DNA of 51,210 bases from positions 1 through 51,210 of the forward strand of contig JAKOMT010000003.1 of NCBI GenBank assembly GCA_022241475.1, given 5' to 3'. Below are positions 50,549-51,210 of this stretch, piece after piece. Below the pieces are notes generated by a model, which did not search any database, was not told where the DNA came from, and worked only from the letters and a program-made list of their open reading frames with translations. Position numbers and translations under genes: made by a program. The first letter of the stretch is position 1; every line of letters begins with the position of its first letter. This DNA is from Microvirga sp. GTDB lineage: Bacteria > Pseudomonadota > Alphaproteobacteria > Rhizobiales > Beijerinckiaceae.

Positions 50549-51210
50549 GCGCGTTGGTCGATTGCGGCGCCGGCGACGAGTTCGGGCGCGCGCTCGCGGC
50601 GCGCCGGCGCAAACTGGCGCTCTCGACGGCCGCGCTCGTCTGCGGCGCGCTCCTCGTCGCCGCGCTCGGCCTCGCCTCCGGAGCGGCGTCGATCGCGCCC
50701 GGGCGCATTCCCGCGATCCTCGTCGGCGCGGCTTCGGCCGATCCCCGCGAGGCGCTCGTCCTGATGAACATCCGCCTCCCGCGTCTGCTGCTGGGTTTTC
50801 TCGTCGGGGCCGCGCTCGCCGTCTCCGGAGCGATGATGCAGGGCCTGTTCCGCAATCCGCTGGCGGATCCCGGCCTCGTCGGCGTGTCCTCGGGCGCGGG
50901 GCTCGCGGCTGCGGCGACCATCGTGCTCGGAGAGCGCTTTCTCGCGCCGACGATCGGACTTCCGGGGCATCTGCTGTTGCCGCTCGGCGCCTTCCTCGGC
51001 GGGCTCGCCGTCACGCTCGTCCTCTACGCGATCGCCACGCGCGAGGGGCGCACCTCCATCGCGACGATGCTGCTCGCCGGAATCGCGCTCGGCGCCCTCG
51101 CTGGCGCGGGGACGGGGCTCCTGACCTATCTCGGCGACGACGCCCAGCTTCGCGACCTCACGTTCTGGTCTCTCGGCAGCCTCGGAGGCGCGACCTGGGC
51201 GAAACTCGCC
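50545..51210 (+). CDS. hmuU: Haem ABC permease HmuU, N-terminal part
   Basis: The first 222 codons of a FecCD-family permease run off the right edge. Helices include LVCGALLVAALGLASGAAS and LLLGFLVGAALAVSGAMMQG. The family motifs MNIRLPRLLLGF, GLFRNPLADPGLVGVSSGAG and LLAGIALGALAGAGTGLLTYL are present. The ATG overlaps the hmuT stop (ATGA). hmuV for the ATPase should follow outside the window. Confidence 0.93.
   Translation, partial: MSALVDCGAGDEFGRALAARRRKLALSTAALVCGALLVAALGLASGAASIAPGRIPAILVGAASADPREALVLMNIRLPRLLLGFLVGAALAVSGAMMQGLFRNPLADPGLVGVSSGAGLAAAATIVLGERFLAPTIGLPGHLLLPLGAFLGGLAVTLVLYAIATREGRTSIATMLLAGIALGALAGAGTGLLTYLGDDAQLRDLTFWSLGSLGGATWAKLA

Overview
This 51.2-kb window is high-GC DNA with dense, tightly overlapping genes, and the gene content points to an alphaproteobacterium, most likely Hyphomicrobiales (Rhizobiales). 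The evidence is a HemP/HmuP-type haem locus with HutX and an IsdG-like monooxygenase, Bug/TctC receptors, family III CoA-transferases, and a TerL remnant of the type common in rhizobial prophages. No rRNA, tRNA or CRISPR array was recognised.

Layout. (1) 1-2007 is a mobile-DNA scar: the 5' end of an IS3-type orfA, a terminase large-subunit gene cut off at its Walker B segment, and a gene-free stretch with two hairpins sharing TTCCCTG. (2) 2008-5115 (minus) encodes a type V autotransporter. (3) 5528-14663 (plus) is the most unusual region. It holds an ATP-grasp ligase of the D-Ala-D-Ala ligase type, a TctC-like periplasmic protein, and an NHLM-bacteriocin-type exporter (HlyD adaptor, C39-peptidase ABC transporter and a second ABC transporter). 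Behind its own promoter-like sequence follows a 389-residue protein with a textbook double-glycine leader, a Gly/Ala/Ser-rich body, nine 11-residue Ala/Lys/Glu repeats and a cationic tail. I infer that this last protein is the exporter's substrate. A VAO/PCMH-type flavoprotein (minus) and a pair made of a sensor-like MFS fusion and an ABC_sub_bind lipoprotein-like/periplasmic protein (plus) adjoin it.

(4) 20301-36014 (plus) is an uptake and catabolism cluster: a PotD/A/B/C-type ABC importer, a zinc alcohol dehydrogenase, two family III CoA-transferases (one with Glu where the catalytic Asp belongs), a dienelactone-hydrolase-like enzyme, a D-2-hydroxyacid dehydrogenase and a LysR regulator. 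A second module follows: a MmgE/PrpD protein, an MFS carrier, an acyl-CoA synthetase and a further medium-chain dehydrogenase. Together they suggest uptake of an organic acid, CoA activation and oxidation; the substrate cannot be read from the sequence.

(5) 36023-44229 carries mostly single genes: a Rossmann/SAF oxidoreductase, an AI-2E family permease preceded by a 16-codon coupled ORF, a YegS-like lipid kinase, a UPF0114 membrane protein, a PHB-depolymerase-like esterase, an EEP-family hydrolase and a CapA-like protein. (6) 44249-51210 is a haem-uptake locus: tonB-exbD-exbB-hutX-monooxygenase-receptor read leftward, and hmuP-hmuT-hmuU (cut by the window edge) read rightward from a shared, palindrome-rich control region.
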